Below, in pieces: positions 15,836 through 23,032 of a stretch of 36,993 bases of DNA. The translations under genes and the position numbers were made by a program. The notes under the pieces were generated by a model. It did not search any database and had not been told where the DNA came from. It saw nothing but the letters and a program-made list of their open reading frames with translations. This DNA is from an uncultured Eubacteriales bacterium. GTDB lineage: Bacteria; Bacillota; Clostridia; Oscillospirales; Acutalibacteraceae. The stretch spans positions 1 through 36,993 of the forward strand of contig ONDC01000067.1 of assembly GCA_900316495.1 (NCBI GenBank), written 5' to 3'. Positions within the stretch are counted from its first letter, which is position 1. Every line of letters begins with the position of its first letter.

Positions 15836-16825
15836 TCAGAGCGCCTCCAGCATGGCGGCGAGGGTCTGCCGGACGCGGTCGGAAAGCTCGGGGGGATACA
15901 TCGCCTGCACGCCGCCGCGCTGGGCTAATATCCAGCTCACCAGACCGTCGTTGATGAGCGCCTTGACGCGCACCGTGAAGGACTCATCGCCGTTGACCTC
16001 GCAGAGAAGCTCGTGTCCGAAGCGGTCGATCAGATGCTCGAGACAATCGCCGCTGCACCGCAGATAAACATAGTCCTCCTCTTTCCCCGCGTACATCCCG
16101 AACACGCCGCTGATATAATCGGTTTCATCCAGCTCCTCATCGTAACGGCTGAACTCGTTCAGCGGGCGCGACGGCTCCAGCAGCACCTCCACCTGACGCA
16201 TGCGGTCGAGACGGTAATGGGAGAAGTTGTCATATTTGCCGTAATTGGCGACAAGATAATACTTCCCGTCGTTCCAGATGAGCGCATAAGGGCTGACGGT
16301 GAATTCATGGGACTTCTGCGGAGTGATCCTGCCGTCACGGATGACGTGGCGGTAATAGGAAAAATGCACCTTGCGCTTATGCTGAATGGCGAAATGCAGG
16401 CTGTCTATGGTGTAAAAAATGCCCTCGTTGCGGTTTTTCGGGCGTCCGGCAATATCCCGGATGCGTTCCAGCTCCTCCGCCTGATAGACGCTGGTCAGCG
16501 TCTTGAGCTTGTCGATCATCTCGCCGGTTTTTTTCTCCGTAATGAATTCCGAGGACTTGATGGAATCCGCCAGCATTCGCAGCTCCGGCATTTCAAAAAG
16601 CCGTCTGCCCCAGAAATAGCCCGGCGGACAGGTAGACTGCAAGATGTCAAAGCCGAAGCTGACAAGCGATTCCACGTCGCGATAAATCGCCTTTCTCTCG
16701 CAGGAAATGCCCTGTCCGGCAAGCAGCCCGACCAGCTGAGGCGCGCTGAGCGGGTGGCCTTCGTCGGTCTGCTCATAGAGAATTTTCAGCAGCGCGAGAA
16801 ATTTCTGTTTCTGACTTCCTGCCAT
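15836..16825 (-). CDS. HTH/WYL-domain transcriptional regulator
   Basis: A 329-residue regulator. The N-terminal winged helix (about 1-70) contains LSAPQLVGLLAGQGISCERKAIYRDVESL, of the DeoR/YafY-like kind. The WYL domain follows at about 135-225, with FAIQHKRKVHFSYYRHV, TVSPYALIWNDGKYYLVAN and FSHYRLDRM, and the WCX extension closes the protein (DGLVSWILAQRGGVQAMYPP). WYL domains sense nucleic acids or nucleotides and regulate stress, metabolism and some defence systems. The ATG at 16825 has AAGGAGG 10 bases upstream; the in-frame start at 16852 lacks one. It is single, flanked by rpmB on the same strand, so its target is unclear. Confidence 0.93.
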   Translation of the reverse strand: MAGSQKQKFLALLKILYEQTDEGHPLSAPQLVGLLAGQGISCERKAIYRDVESLVSFGFDILQSTCPPGYFWGRRLFEMPELRMLADSIKSSEFITEKKTGEMIDKLKTLTSVYQAEELERIRDIAGRPKNRNEGIFYTIDSLHFAIQHKRKVHFSYYRHVIRDGRITPQKSHEFTVSPYALIWNDGKYYLVANYGKYDNFSHYRLDRMRQVEVLLEPSRPLNEFSRYDEELDETDYISGVFGMYAGKEEDYVYLRCSGDCLEHLIDRFGHELLCEVNGDESFTVRVKALINDGLVSWILAQRGGVQAMYPPELSDRVRQTLAAMLEAL

Positions 16826-16860
16826 AAGGGATCGCCCTCCTTCGTCGCCCAACGCACTTC

Positions 16861-16912
16861 ACAAACAAAACACCCGCCGTACCACAGCGGAAAAGCGCGC
16901 CGTACAGCGGGT
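16861..16912 (-). terminator. Terminator after rpmB
   Basis: On the minus strand an 11-bp stem (16912-16902 with 16882-16872, one wobble) encloses a smaller GC hairpin and is followed by GTTTTGTTTGT. It separates rpmB from the WYL gene. Confidence 0.7.
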
Positions 16913-16932
16913 ATCATGTGAAAGAAAAATAA

Positions 16933-17121
16933 TCAGACAGCTCTTGTAACCTTGCCGGAACGAAGGCAGCGGGTACACGCGTGAACTCTCTTGGGAGTTC
17001 CGTTGACGATAGCCTTCACACGTCTGACGTTGGGCTTCCATGTTCTGTTGTTTCTTCTGTGTGAATGGGAAACCTTGATGCCGAAGGAAATTTCCTTGCC
17101 GCAGAAATCACACTTTGCCAT
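16933..17121 (-). CDS. rpmB: 50S ribosomal protein L28, zinc-binding form
   Basis: A 62-residue basic protein beginning MAKCDFCGKE, the standard L28 of Firmicutes. Cys4 and Cys7 pair with Cys49 and Cys52 (HACTRCLRSG) to give the four-Cys zinc ribbon of the C+ paralogue. SHSHRRNNRTWKPNVRRV is the conserved rRNA-binding stretch. The ATG at 17121 has a perfect AGGAGG 9 bases upstream; longer in-frame starts are artefacts. It is monocistronic, between a TTGACA/TATAGT promoter and a terminator. Zinc-dependent L28 genes can have zinc-free counterparts elsewhere; none is seen here. Confidence 0.97.
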   Translation of the reverse strand: MAKCDFCGKEISFGIKVSHSHRRNNRTWKPNVRRVKAIVNGTPKRVHACTRCLRSGKVTRAV

Positions 17122-17229
17122 GCAAATGCACCTCCTATGATAGCCGCCCCCGAAGGGGGTGAATCCTGAATTGCAGACACGAATCATCTCGCGTCGCTTT
17201 TGCCTCTTTTACAATCAGCGCTAAATAAT

Positions 17230-17258
17230 ACTATAAATTATTTTGACGCAAATGTCAA
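17230..17258 (-). promoter_or_regulatory. Promoter of rpmB
   Basis: Minus strand TTGACA (17258-17253), 17-base spacer, TATAGT (17235-17230), giving a leader of about 105 bases. The stretch 17122-17470 otherwise holds only this and the divergent lipoprotein promoter. Confidence 0.75.
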
Positions 17259-17339
17259 GAGATTTTTTCCAAAAAAAGAGGAATATCATTTTAAATGATA
17301 ACAATATTTAAATAGAAGATGAATATTCGCCAAAAGCTG

Positions 17340-17368
17340 TAGACAAAAAGAAAAAAGAGGTGTATAAT
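17340..17368 (+). promoter_or_regulatory. Promoter of the foldase-like lipoprotein gene
   Basis: TAGACA (17340-17345), 17-base spacer, TATAAT (17363-17368), about 100 bases before the ATG. Confidence 0.7.
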
Positions 17369-17470
17369 TAGTGCTGTTACTGAGGAATCAATTACTTTAT
17401 TCCCCGCCGGTTTGCAAGAGCTTGCACGCCGTTGCTAACATCACAGATTTATGAAGGGTATGATTTTTTC

Positions 17471-18529
17471 ATGAAAATTCTTAAAAAGGCCGCAGCAGTC
17501 ATCGCGGCGGCTTCGCTTGCTGTTTCTCTCTCGGCCTGCGGCAGCGACCTGAGCTGGGCTTCCAGAATCGGCAAGGATACCACCGTTCCAATCGGCATGT
17601 ACATCTATATGCAGGCTGCCAATTTCCGCACCTATGCCCAGAACGGACTGCTCACCACCACCTCCTCCCTTGAGGAGCAGACCGTCAAGGTGTCCGACTC
17701 GGATAAAAAGGCGACCGAGCATCTCGATTCCGAGGCTGTCAAGGCAGTCAAGTCCTATACCGGCGCGCTGCTGCTGGCAAAGGAAATGAAGATCGAGCTG
17801 ACCGAGGAAGAGATTGCCTCCGCCGAATCAAGCGCCAAGCAGCAGTATGAGACAGACAAAGAGGTCTATGAAAAGAACGGCGTAGCGCAAAGCTCGATCA
17901 CGGAGTATTATAAAAACCTCTCGCTTCAGAATAAGCTCTTTACCGCCGTTTACGGCAAGGACGGCACCAAGCCGATCTCCGACAAGGAGCTGAAGCAGTA
18001 TATCAAGGAGAATTACGCCACCATCAGCTATATCCAGCAGTATTATCTCAACGAGGACGGGTCCTCCATGACCGACGCCCAGAAGGCGAAGATCAAGAAG
18101 CAGTACGAAAAGATCAAGAGCCAGGCGGAGAGCGGCAAGCTCAAATTCCTTGACAAGTGCAAGGATTTTGAAAAGAACGCGACAAGCTACAAGAGCGGTT
18201 CCACCAAGTACACCTCCCTCTGGGATCTCACCGACGAGGACGGCAAGAAAATAATGGATCTGAAGCCGGGCGAGCTGACCTTCTTAGAGACGGATTCCGC
18301 CATTGTTCTGCTTCAGAAGCAGAAGATCGATTACGATGACGCCGGACTCAAATCGGGACGCGAAGCGCTTCTCATCAGATACAAATTCGACGAATTCACC
18401 AAGGAGCTCATCGCCAAGGCGAAGAACGACAAGAGCGTGAGCTTCAACGACGACGCCTTTGAGAAGTTCGGTTCGGCAACCCGCGATTTCAGCAATCTCT
18501 CCATCCCCAGCAACTATAATTACTATTAA
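17471..18529 (+). CDS. PrsA/SurA-like lipoprotein (parvulin-related foldase candidate)
   Basis: A 352-residue exported lipoprotein. Residues 1-21 are a type II signal peptide: basic MKILKK, a hydrophobic Ala/Val core and the lipobox LSAC with the lipidated Cys. The body is helical and Lys/Glu rich, with VKSYTGALLLAKEMKIELTEEEI and an NLSLQNKLFTAVYG segment like the SurA/PrsA N-terminal chaperone domain. The later portion (LKQYIKENYATISYIQQYYL onward) holds the place of a rotamase domain, but the His/Gly signature of active parvulins is not evident. Such proteins fold secreted proteins at the membrane. The ATG at 17471 follows GAAGGGTA. It is followed by its own terminator. Confidence 0.85.
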   Translation: MKILKKAAAVIAAASLAVSLSACGSDLSWASRIGKDTTVPIGMYIYMQAANFRTYAQNGLLTTTSSLEEQTVKVSDSDKKATEHLDSEAVKAVKSYTGALLLAKEMKIELTEEEIASAESSAKQQYETDKEVYEKNGVAQSSITEYYKNLSLQNKLFTAVYGKDGTKPISDKELKQYIKENYATISYIQQYYLNEDGSSMTDAQKAKIKKQYEKIKSQAESGKLKFLDKCKDFEKNATSYKSGSTKYTSLWDLTDEDGKKIMDLKPGELTFLETDSAIVLLQKQKIDYDDAGLKSGREALLIRYKFDEFTKELIAKAKNDKSVSFNDDAFEKFGSATRDFSNLSIPSNYNYY

Positions 18530-18539
18530 TGCAACCAAA

Positions 18540-18592
18540 GCGCTTCGCCGCCGTGCAGGGCAATCCCATGGGCAGCGGAGCGCATTTTAGTT
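18540..18592 (+). terminator. Terminator after the lipoprotein gene
   Basis: A 13-bp stem (18540-18552 with 18571-18583, two non-Watson-Crick positions) followed by ATTTTAGTTT. Confidence 0.65.
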
Positions 18593-18684
18593 TGCGAAAC
18601 AGGCATAGCTGTCGTAAAACTGAATACACTCTATTGAGAGATAACAGACCTCAGTCTTTCAAACAAAAAAAGGAGTAATGAAAA

Positions 18685-19188
18685 ATGTTCAACCAAATTG
18701 ATCCGAAGCAGCTTGACTTCAACCCGTTCGGCAGGATAGGCCATCAGTGGATGCTCATTACCGCGGGCAACAGCGAAAAAGCCAACACCATGACCGCCAG
18801 CTGGGGCGGCGCGGGCGTGCTGTGGAATAAGAACGTCGTCACCTGCTACGTCCGTCCGCAGCGGTATACCCGCGAATTCATCGACGCCTCAGAATACTTC
18901 TCTGTCAGCTTCCTGCCGGAACAATACCGCAAGCAGCTGGTCTACTGCGGCAGAGTCAGCGGCAGGGACGAGGACAAGATGACCGGCGCCGGACTGACGG
19001 TATGTCATGAAAAGGAAGCCCCCTACTTCGCGGAGGCAGAGACCGTGCTGATCTGCCGGAAGATTTACGTCGGCGAGCTGAAGCCGGAGGGCATCGTATA
19101 CCCCGCAGACGACGCCGCCAACTACCCCGAAAAGGATTACCACATCGTCTATATCGGTGAGATCACCGAAGCCCTTACCAAATCATAA
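18685..19188 (+). CDS. Flavin reductase family (FMN-binding split barrel) protein
   Basis: A 167-residue FMN-binding split-barrel protein. Motifs are QWMLITAGNSEKANTMTASW (about 22-41, where flavin reductases bind FMN phosphate), YVRPQRYTREFIDASEYFSV (about 55-74) and the C-terminal HIVYIGEITEA strand. Relatives reduce flavins, act as flavoredoxins or are of unknown role. AAAAGGAG lies 9 bases before the ATG at 18685. The gene stands alone between two terminators. Its promoter is not clear: only a weak TTGCGA/TAAAAC pair (18592-18620) was found. Confidence 0.9.
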   Translation: MFNQIDPKQLDFNPFGRIGHQWMLITAGNSEKANTMTASWGGAGVLWNKNVVTCYVRPQRYTREFIDASEYFSVSFLPEQYRKQLVYCGRVSGRDEDKMTGAGLTVCHEKEAPYFAEAETVLICRKIYVGELKPEGIVYPADDAANYPEKDYHIVYIGEITEALTKS

Positions 19189-19209
19189 GCCCTCTCCCGC
19201 AAGGCAAAA

Positions 19210-19270
19210 GCCCCGCGGCGCGTCACGCAGGCACGTACAAACGTACCCAAGACCGCCGCGGGGCGATATT
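19210..19270. terminator. Bidirectional terminator
   Basis: A perfect 11-bp GC stem (19210-19220 with 19254-19264). The plus strand continues GATATTTTTA and the minus strand CTTTTGCC, so both the flavin reductase and the convergent membrane gene can end here. The loop holds a small CGTAC/GTACG dyad. Confidence 0.8.
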
Positions 19271-19271
19271 T

Positions 19272-19870
19272 TTATGCCCTTGTTTTTTTCCGAAAAGCAA
19301 GATTCATCCGTCTGAGCGCCGCGCCGATGCCGAACGTCACCCCGCAGATCACGGCGAAGATGCACACGCCCACGCCCCAGCCCCACAGCAGGAAGCCGTA
19401 CCAGTCGTAGCGCAGCGGCTCTGTCTCGCTCCTGCCCACGATGAGATTATAGGTCAGATACCCGACGGCGTACAGAAGCATCGGCAGCATGGCGGCGGCA
19501 CAGTTTTTCATGCTTATCTTCTCCCTGTTGAAGAGGACGCATTCCGCCATGGCCGCCAGCGGCACCAGCAGATGAAACCAGAGATTCGCCCCTGCCCCAG
19601 CGACACCGCCGCCGCGAATTTCAGCAGATGAACCGCGCGGGGAATGTCTTTACCGCGTTTCCTGCCGGCCGCCGCGAAGGTCAGCCAGACGGCTGCCATC
19701 ACGCCGCCGAACACATTGGACTGCACGGTGAAATATTTAAAAGCCTCGAAGCCCCTCGCCTGCAGATTTCCCTCGCTCCTGCAATACATCAGGTAAAACG
19801 CGTACAGCGTCCCCAAAAAAATGAAAAGATTGAAAATCAGGCGAAGGCTGCGCGTTCTGGATGGTTTCAT
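19272..19870 (-). pseudogene. Membrane protein of Pr6Pr/FAR-17a-like type, split by a frameshift
   Basis: Two overlapping minus-strand frames make one protein of about 200 residues. The first (19870-19514) starts MKPSRTRSLRLIF and gives helix 1, YFTVQSNVFGGVMAAVWLTF and LLKFAAAVSLG. The second (frame open through 19565-19272) continues naturally as GANLWFHLLVPLAAMAECVLF, then further helices and the basic end RRMNLAFRKKTRA. The join is at about 19593-19599 in a G-rich stretch; losing one G explains it. The FTVQSN motif and about six helices fit the Pr6Pr membrane family of unknown function. AGGAG lies 12 bases before the ATG. It may be a true pseudogene, a homopolymer sequencing error or, less likely, programmed frameshifting. 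Confidence 0.8.
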
Positions 19871-19909
19871 GGTGGATCACTCTCCTGTGCGTCAAACATG
19901 GTTGAATGG

Positions 19910-20500
19910 TTATTCATACCGGAAGGTTTGCTCTTTGTCGTCAATCGTGTTGTTGGTATAGTAAAGAACCTTCCGGTCCGTGTCGTAGCGGGTGCAGTAG
20001 GAGCCGTCCGGCAAACGGTATCGGCTGTCGTCTGCGGTAAAGTCATACTTGTCGTAGTCCTTTGCGTAAAAAACATGCAGAAGATAGATTTCCAACGTGT
20101 CGGCAGCATACCCGGAGGCGGCGCGGTCGTCATCCGTCATCATGAAATAATCAAGGAGAAACGCGGCGTCGGACGGATCGGTCTTCAATCCCCATGTCGG
20201 GTCAATGTGATACCCCTTTCCATCCATTGCCACGAATGTCCACGAATGATAACCGGGGCTGTTCTCGCCGTCATTGGAGACCGAGATCGCGTCCACCCCG
20301 CATTGCATCAGCAGATACGCATACATGGCGCTGAAATCCACGCAGATGCCCTTCTTGTACCTGAGCGTGGCGCAGAAGGAACCGTCCTCCCCCGCATCGA
20401 CGGAATTGTCATAATCATACGAGTAGTTGCTCACCATATAATCGTACAGCGCCAGACATTTCTCATAGTCGCTGTAATCGGGCTTGATATAGGCGTTCAT
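19910..20500 (-). CDS. Transglutaminase-like protease domain protein, catalytic half of a split gene
   Basis: A 196-residue protein holding a full transglutaminase-like core: Cys53 in KKGICVDFSAMYAYLL, His85 in GYHSWTF and Asp100 in YHIDPTWG. It begins at an ATG overlapping the stop of the upstream lipoprotein frame (ATGA) and has no signal peptide. The upstream frame has the signal peptide and the start of what looks like the same protein, so I infer that one secreted transglutaminase lipoprotein was split by an out-of-frame deletion near 20498. If the overlap allows coupled translation, the catalytic half would stay in the cytoplasm. Members of the superfamily are proteases or cross-linkers of surface proteins. 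Confidence 0.82.
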   Translation of the reverse strand: MNAYIKPDYSDYEKCLALYDYMVSNYSYDYDNSVDAGEDGSFCATLRYKKGICVDFSAMYAYLLMQCGVDAISVSNDGENSPGYHSWTFVAMDGKGYHIDPTWGLKTDPSDAAFLLDYFMMTDDDRAASGYAADTLEIYLLHVFYAKDYDKYDFTADDSRYRLPDGSYCTRYDTDRKVLYYTNNTIDDKEQTFRYE

Positions 20501-20886
20501 GATGAATAGATATGCCCCACGCCGTCCTCATAGGGCTTCGATCCGTCGTTGCTTTTGCCGGTGATCTGCATACAGGCGACCGGGTAGAGCTGGTTCTGCA
20601 CCGCCTCATCCATGCAGAAATTGTAGATTTTCCGGCTGGGACAGGGGAACGTGTCCGCCCCCTCCTCCAAGGCGTCGATCAGAGCAAAAAGGGCTTGCCG
20701 GTAGTCTTCACTGTACTCCGCTTCAAGGAAGCGGGAATACACGTGGGGTCGGAACACAAACGGCTCCGCTTCCGGCTCCGATACGGTGGTGACTTTCCCG
20801 TCCCTCCCACAGCCGGACAAAGACAGCAGCAGCGCCAACAGCAGCGTGACGAATGCTCCCATCGCTCTTCTTTTGTTCATCTTCAT
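20497..20886 (-). CDS. Lipoprotein, N-terminal half of the split transglutaminase-like protein
   Basis: A 129-residue product with a type II signal peptide: MKMNKRRAMG, an Ala/Leu core and the lipobox LSGC (Cys about 26). The region FRPHVYSRFLEAEYSEDYRQ and KIYNFCMDEAVQNQLYP resembles the segment that precedes the transglutaminase core in clostridial secreted proteins. It stops abruptly after EDGVGHIYSS, 4 bases into the next frame, which resumes with YSDYEKCLALYDYM. The spacing is shorter than I would expect for the family, suggesting that perhaps 20-30 residues were lost with the frame. This half lacks catalytic residues. GGAGACAATG lies just before the ATG. Confidence 0.75.
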   Translation of the reverse strand: MKMNKRRAMGAFVTLLLALLLSLSGCGRDGKVTTVSEPEAEPFVFRPHVYSRFLEAEYSEDYRQALFALIDALEEGADTFPCPSRKIYNFCMDEAVQNQLYPVACMQITGKSNDGSKPYEDGVGHIYSS

Positions 20887-21018
20887 TGTCTCCTTTCATC
20901 AGATAGGCATCAGGTGATAGCGTCATCGTAAGAATGCAGAAAAGGGGGAAAAACGGGCAGCAGTGAAAACGCCATGAGGTTCCATCTTGTGCGGCTTCAT
21001 CGCAGCATCGATGGAGGT

Positions 21019-21480
21019 TCAGTGATTCTGGTCGGGCAGCGGCGTCATTTGCTGGTTGGCAAGCTCCTGCTGTGTCCGGGGGAGCGTATACCCTCGCTGT
21101 ATCGCGTAGATGATCACGGCGTCCCGTCTGATCTTGGGATAAAGGCCGCCGAAGCCCGCCGCGCTGAGCAGCTTCTGTGTTTCCTCCAGATTCAGCCCGA
21201 AGGCGATCGCCAGCTTCAAGACCGTATCGCGCGACGGTTTGCGCTTGCCGCTGAACAGAAAATAGCCATAGCTGAAGCTGAAGCTGATGTCGGCGTTTTC
21301 CAGCGTCGAAGCAACCGTCATGTTTCTCTGCCGACACAGGTTCGTAATGTACGCGGCAAAGGAGGAAACCTTCAGTTCTCTCTCGTGAGCGGTGAAATAA
21401 TCCTGGATGTTGTCAGCGTTGAAAAGCTCATGGATCAGTTTTTCGGTCGCTTCTGGTTCAAGATAATTGGCAATATGCAT
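21019..21480 (-). CDS. XRE-type helix-turn-helix regulator
   Basis: A 153-residue DNA-binding protein. The HTH lies at about 52-105: AYITNLCRQRNMTVASTLENADIS, GKRKPSRDTVLKLAIAFGLNLEETQKLLSAAG reads as the recognition and scaffold helices of a Cro/C1-type fold, although helix 3 (FSYGYFLFSGKRKPSRD) is degenerate. The C-terminal extension (YPKIRRDAVIIYAIQRGY) is shared by a group of clostridial regulators often found next to surface-protein or kinase genes. GAGAAAG lies 11 bases before the ATG. The broken transglutaminase gene follows 130 bases downstream. A promoter at 21612-21585 and a 6-bp hairpin in the leader (21531-21545) may serve autoregulation. Confidence 0.85.
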   Translation of the reverse strand: MHIANYLEPEATEKLIHELFNADNIQDYFTAHERELKVSSFAAYITNLCRQRNMTVASTLENADISFSFSYGYFLFSGKRKPSRDTVLKLAIAFGLNLEETQKLLSAAGFGGLYPKIRRDAVIIYAIQRGYTLPRTQQELANQQMTPLPDQNH

Positions 21481-21530
21481 TAGGCGTTCACTTTCTCTTT
21501 ATTTCTGTGAGAAACAAGGATAAAAGATGA

Positions 21531-21545
21531 AATCCTGACAGGATT
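21531..21545 (-). other. Small dyad in the regulator leader, possible operator
   Basis: AATCCT/AGGATT with a three-base spacer, 51 bases upstream of the XRE gene start. It could be an operator or a weak RNA hairpin. Confidence 0.35.
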
Positions 21546-21584
21546 CCGCCAATTGTAAAAAGTATGACGATTATTATATGCTAT

Positions 21585-21612
21585 ATTATACATAAAATGT
21601 CTAATGTGTCAA
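21585..21612 (-). promoter_or_regulatory. Promoter of the XRE regulator
   Basis: Minus strand TTGACA (21612-21607), 16-base spacer, TATAAT (21590-21585). It lies inside the first copy of the duplicated segment. Confidence 0.65.
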
Positions 21613-21775
21613 TAGTTTACCACAGTTTATCACATTAGTTTTTTAGGAGTTCATCAGATCGGGCGTGATTTTGATGACATAATCGGATTCTCCTTCCATA
21701 ACAAGGAGGGGCAGCCATAGTATGCAAAAAAAATAAATAACTCCGCCAATTGTAGAAGACTAAGCTGGTTTGATA

Positions 21776-21784
21776 TGCTACAAT
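21776..21784 (+). promoter_or_regulatory. Possible extended -10 promoter for the orphan gene
   Basis: TGCTACAAT (21776-21784) has the TGn extension but no -35 match. It lies about 72 bases before the TTG start. Confidence 0.4.
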
Positions 21785-21856
21785 AAACATAAAAGACAAA
21801 AAGTCAGTGCGTTCCAGTCGCGTTTGTTGATTCTTTTGAACATAGGAGGTGATAAT

Positions 21857-22309
21857 TTGGATTGTGAAAATGTTCAAATCGTAATCAATCAGTCCAATGA
21901 ACTCTATGGGACACTTTTATACCATCAAGGCAGATTTACATTGGTAACGCTCCCTGACCTGGATCTGGCTCAGAAGTCCAAGACTGCGCTAAAAGCTATG
22001 TTCCGTGAAGGATTATCGGACACCATCGAGTTGGCAGCTAAGGGGGCGATGAAAGCAATTGCTTCTGCCATAGCAAAAAAATGCGGAGTGCGCGTGCCAC
22101 CGAATGCGCTTCCGATGAATTTCGGAGAATATTATGAGACAATAAAATATTATTACCGAAACAATACTTATGATTACGCTTGTGTTCTCTGGGAGCTTCC
22201 CTTTCCCATGATGATCTCTCTTTCTTGGCCCCCCACCGCCGGTGATGGCAGTGTGGGAGCCTTGTGGCAAGTTCCTATACCTTTTTCTCAATCATCTCTT
22301 TACAAATAA
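21857..22309 (+). CDS. Orphan protein with TTG start, unknown function
   Basis: A 150-residue reading frame with AT-rich codon use unlike the surrounding genes, and the only plus-strand gene in the last 17.8 kb of the window. The start TTG at 21857 is chosen because a perfect AGGAGGT lies 6 bases upstream. The product starts MDCENVQIVINQSNELYG, has an amphipathic Ala-rich stretch (about 50-78, AAKGAMKAIASAIAKKCG) and a Tyr-rich part (EYYETIKYYYRNNTYDY). No family is recognised. The last about 27 residues, from SWPPTAGDG, are coded by sequence that partly recurs upstream of the neighbouring acetyltransferase gene, so the natural 3' end may have been replaced. It overlaps that gene tail to tail by 18 bases. 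Confidence 0.55.
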   Translation: MDCENVQIVINQSNELYGTLLYHQGRFTLVTLPDLDLAQKSKTALKAMFREGLSDTIELAAKGAMKAIASAIAKKCGVRVPPNALPMNFGEYYETIKYYYRNNTYDYACVLWELPFPMMISLSWPPTAGDGSVGALWQVPIPFSQSSLYK

Positions 22310-22942
22310 CGTGATTTCCTGCTCCAAGAGCCTAAATACATTTGCCACCAGATAACCATCAGCAATCGCATGATTTAGACGGACAGTCACAGGCATCACA
22401 AGTCTGCCGTTTTCCTCCCTGTATTTTCCCCAGTTGATGACAGGCGCAAAAAACATATGAACATCGGGCAGTTCAAGATGCATGGCATCATAAGACAGCC
22501 ACGGTATACATGACGCATCAAACCAGTTGGGATGATTCATAATATCAAAACCATATTCTCTGGTCTTTTTTGCCTCTTCAGCATCACGCAGAGCTGCTGC
22601 GTAGAATTTCTCATAATCTTCATCGTATTCTGTATAGACAAGCGTGAAGGTTTCTGTATCATCATGAAAGATATACTGTATGGGATTGATCACATCATAA
22701 CAGATCAGTTCGTCCGTTTCCCTAAGATACCCCATCCTGTAATCCTCGCGGGAATTCAGAACCTTTGACAGGATAAAAAGAAAGTTGATGTAAAACTTTG
22801 TCCCGGTCTCTTTGGAATGATGAACAAGATCGGTAACATCAATCCTCGCTGTCATGGAAGTCGAACACGCACAATCTTCTGTGAAATGACGGAACACGCC
22901 TTTTCTATAGTAAGTTTCTTTATCGATCACCTTATAATTCAT
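22292..22942 (-). CDS. CatA-like chloramphenicol acetyltransferase family protein
   Basis: A 216-residue acetyl-CoA-dependent O-acetyltransferase of the type A CAT family, normally a cytoplasmic trimer that acetylates chloramphenicol. The catalytic motif is LNHAIADGYLVANVF, with His191 and structural Asp195 intact; the residue before His is Asn where classical enzymes have His. The family N-terminal motif (RHFTEDCACSTSMTARIDVT), FYINFLFILSKVLNSR and NPNWFDASCIPWLSYDA-type sequence (here HPNWFDASCIPWLSYDAMH) are present, as is VNWG-like PVINWGKYRE. GGAGG lies 10 bases before the ATG. AT-rich codon use suggests transfer. Many chromosomal homologues have no proven resistance role, so the phenotype is uncertain. 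Confidence 0.9.
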   Translation of the reverse strand: MNYKVIDKETYYRKGVFRHFTEDCACSTSMTARIDVTDLVHHSKETGTKFYINFLFILSKVLNSREDYRMGYLRETDELICYDVINPIQYIFHDDTETFTLVYTEYDEDYEKFYAAALRDAEEAKKTREYGFDIMNHPNWFDASCIPWLSYDAMHLELPDVHMFFAPVINWGKYREENGRLVMPVTVRLNHAIADGYLVANVFRLLEQEITLFVKR

Positions 22943-22982
22943 ACTGCGTCAACCTCCGAAATAATGATCCGTTATTCCCTTT

Positions 22983-23011
22983 AATATATGGCCGCCTGTT
23001 GGTGCCGACAA
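22983..23011 (-). promoter_or_regulatory. Possible promoter of the CatA-like gene
   Basis: Minus strand TTGTCG (23011-23006), 17-base spacer, TATATT (22988-22983), 41 bases before the ATG and adjacent to the 11-base direct repeat. Confidence 0.5.
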
Positions 23012-23032
23012 TGTGGGAGCCTCTTTTTCCGG

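Larger units (their letters stand above)
21545..21797 (+). repeat. Two diverged copies of a promoter-like sequence
   Basis: Segments 21545-21601 and 21742-21797 both begin TCCGCCAATTGTA and share ATATGCTA and ACATAAAA in the same order, about 55 bases each, offset by 197. Both contain a plus-strand TGC plus TA..AT extended -10 form. The 21613-21741 stretch between them holds no gene, only a 6-bp hairpin near 21691-21709. Confidence 0.6.
22252..23022. repeat. Short direct repeats bracketing the CatA-like gene
   Basis: TGTGGGAGCCT occurs at 22252-22262 and again at 23012-23022 in the same orientation, with 7 of the 12 preceding bases also matching. Together they bracket the acetyltransferase gene and its promoter (about 770 bases). 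This could mark an inserted cassette, but 11 bases is short and no transposase or inverted ends were found. Confidence 0.35.

Noticed and set aside
15731..15928. 65-codon plus-strand frame between ribU and the WYL gene
   Set aside because: It runs through a terminator hairpin and into the antisense of the regulator.
21635..21720. Remnant minus-strand peptide ending ESDYVIKITPDLMNS
   Set aside because: The frame looks protein-like but has only about 18 codons after an ATG without a ribosome site, and no family is recognised.
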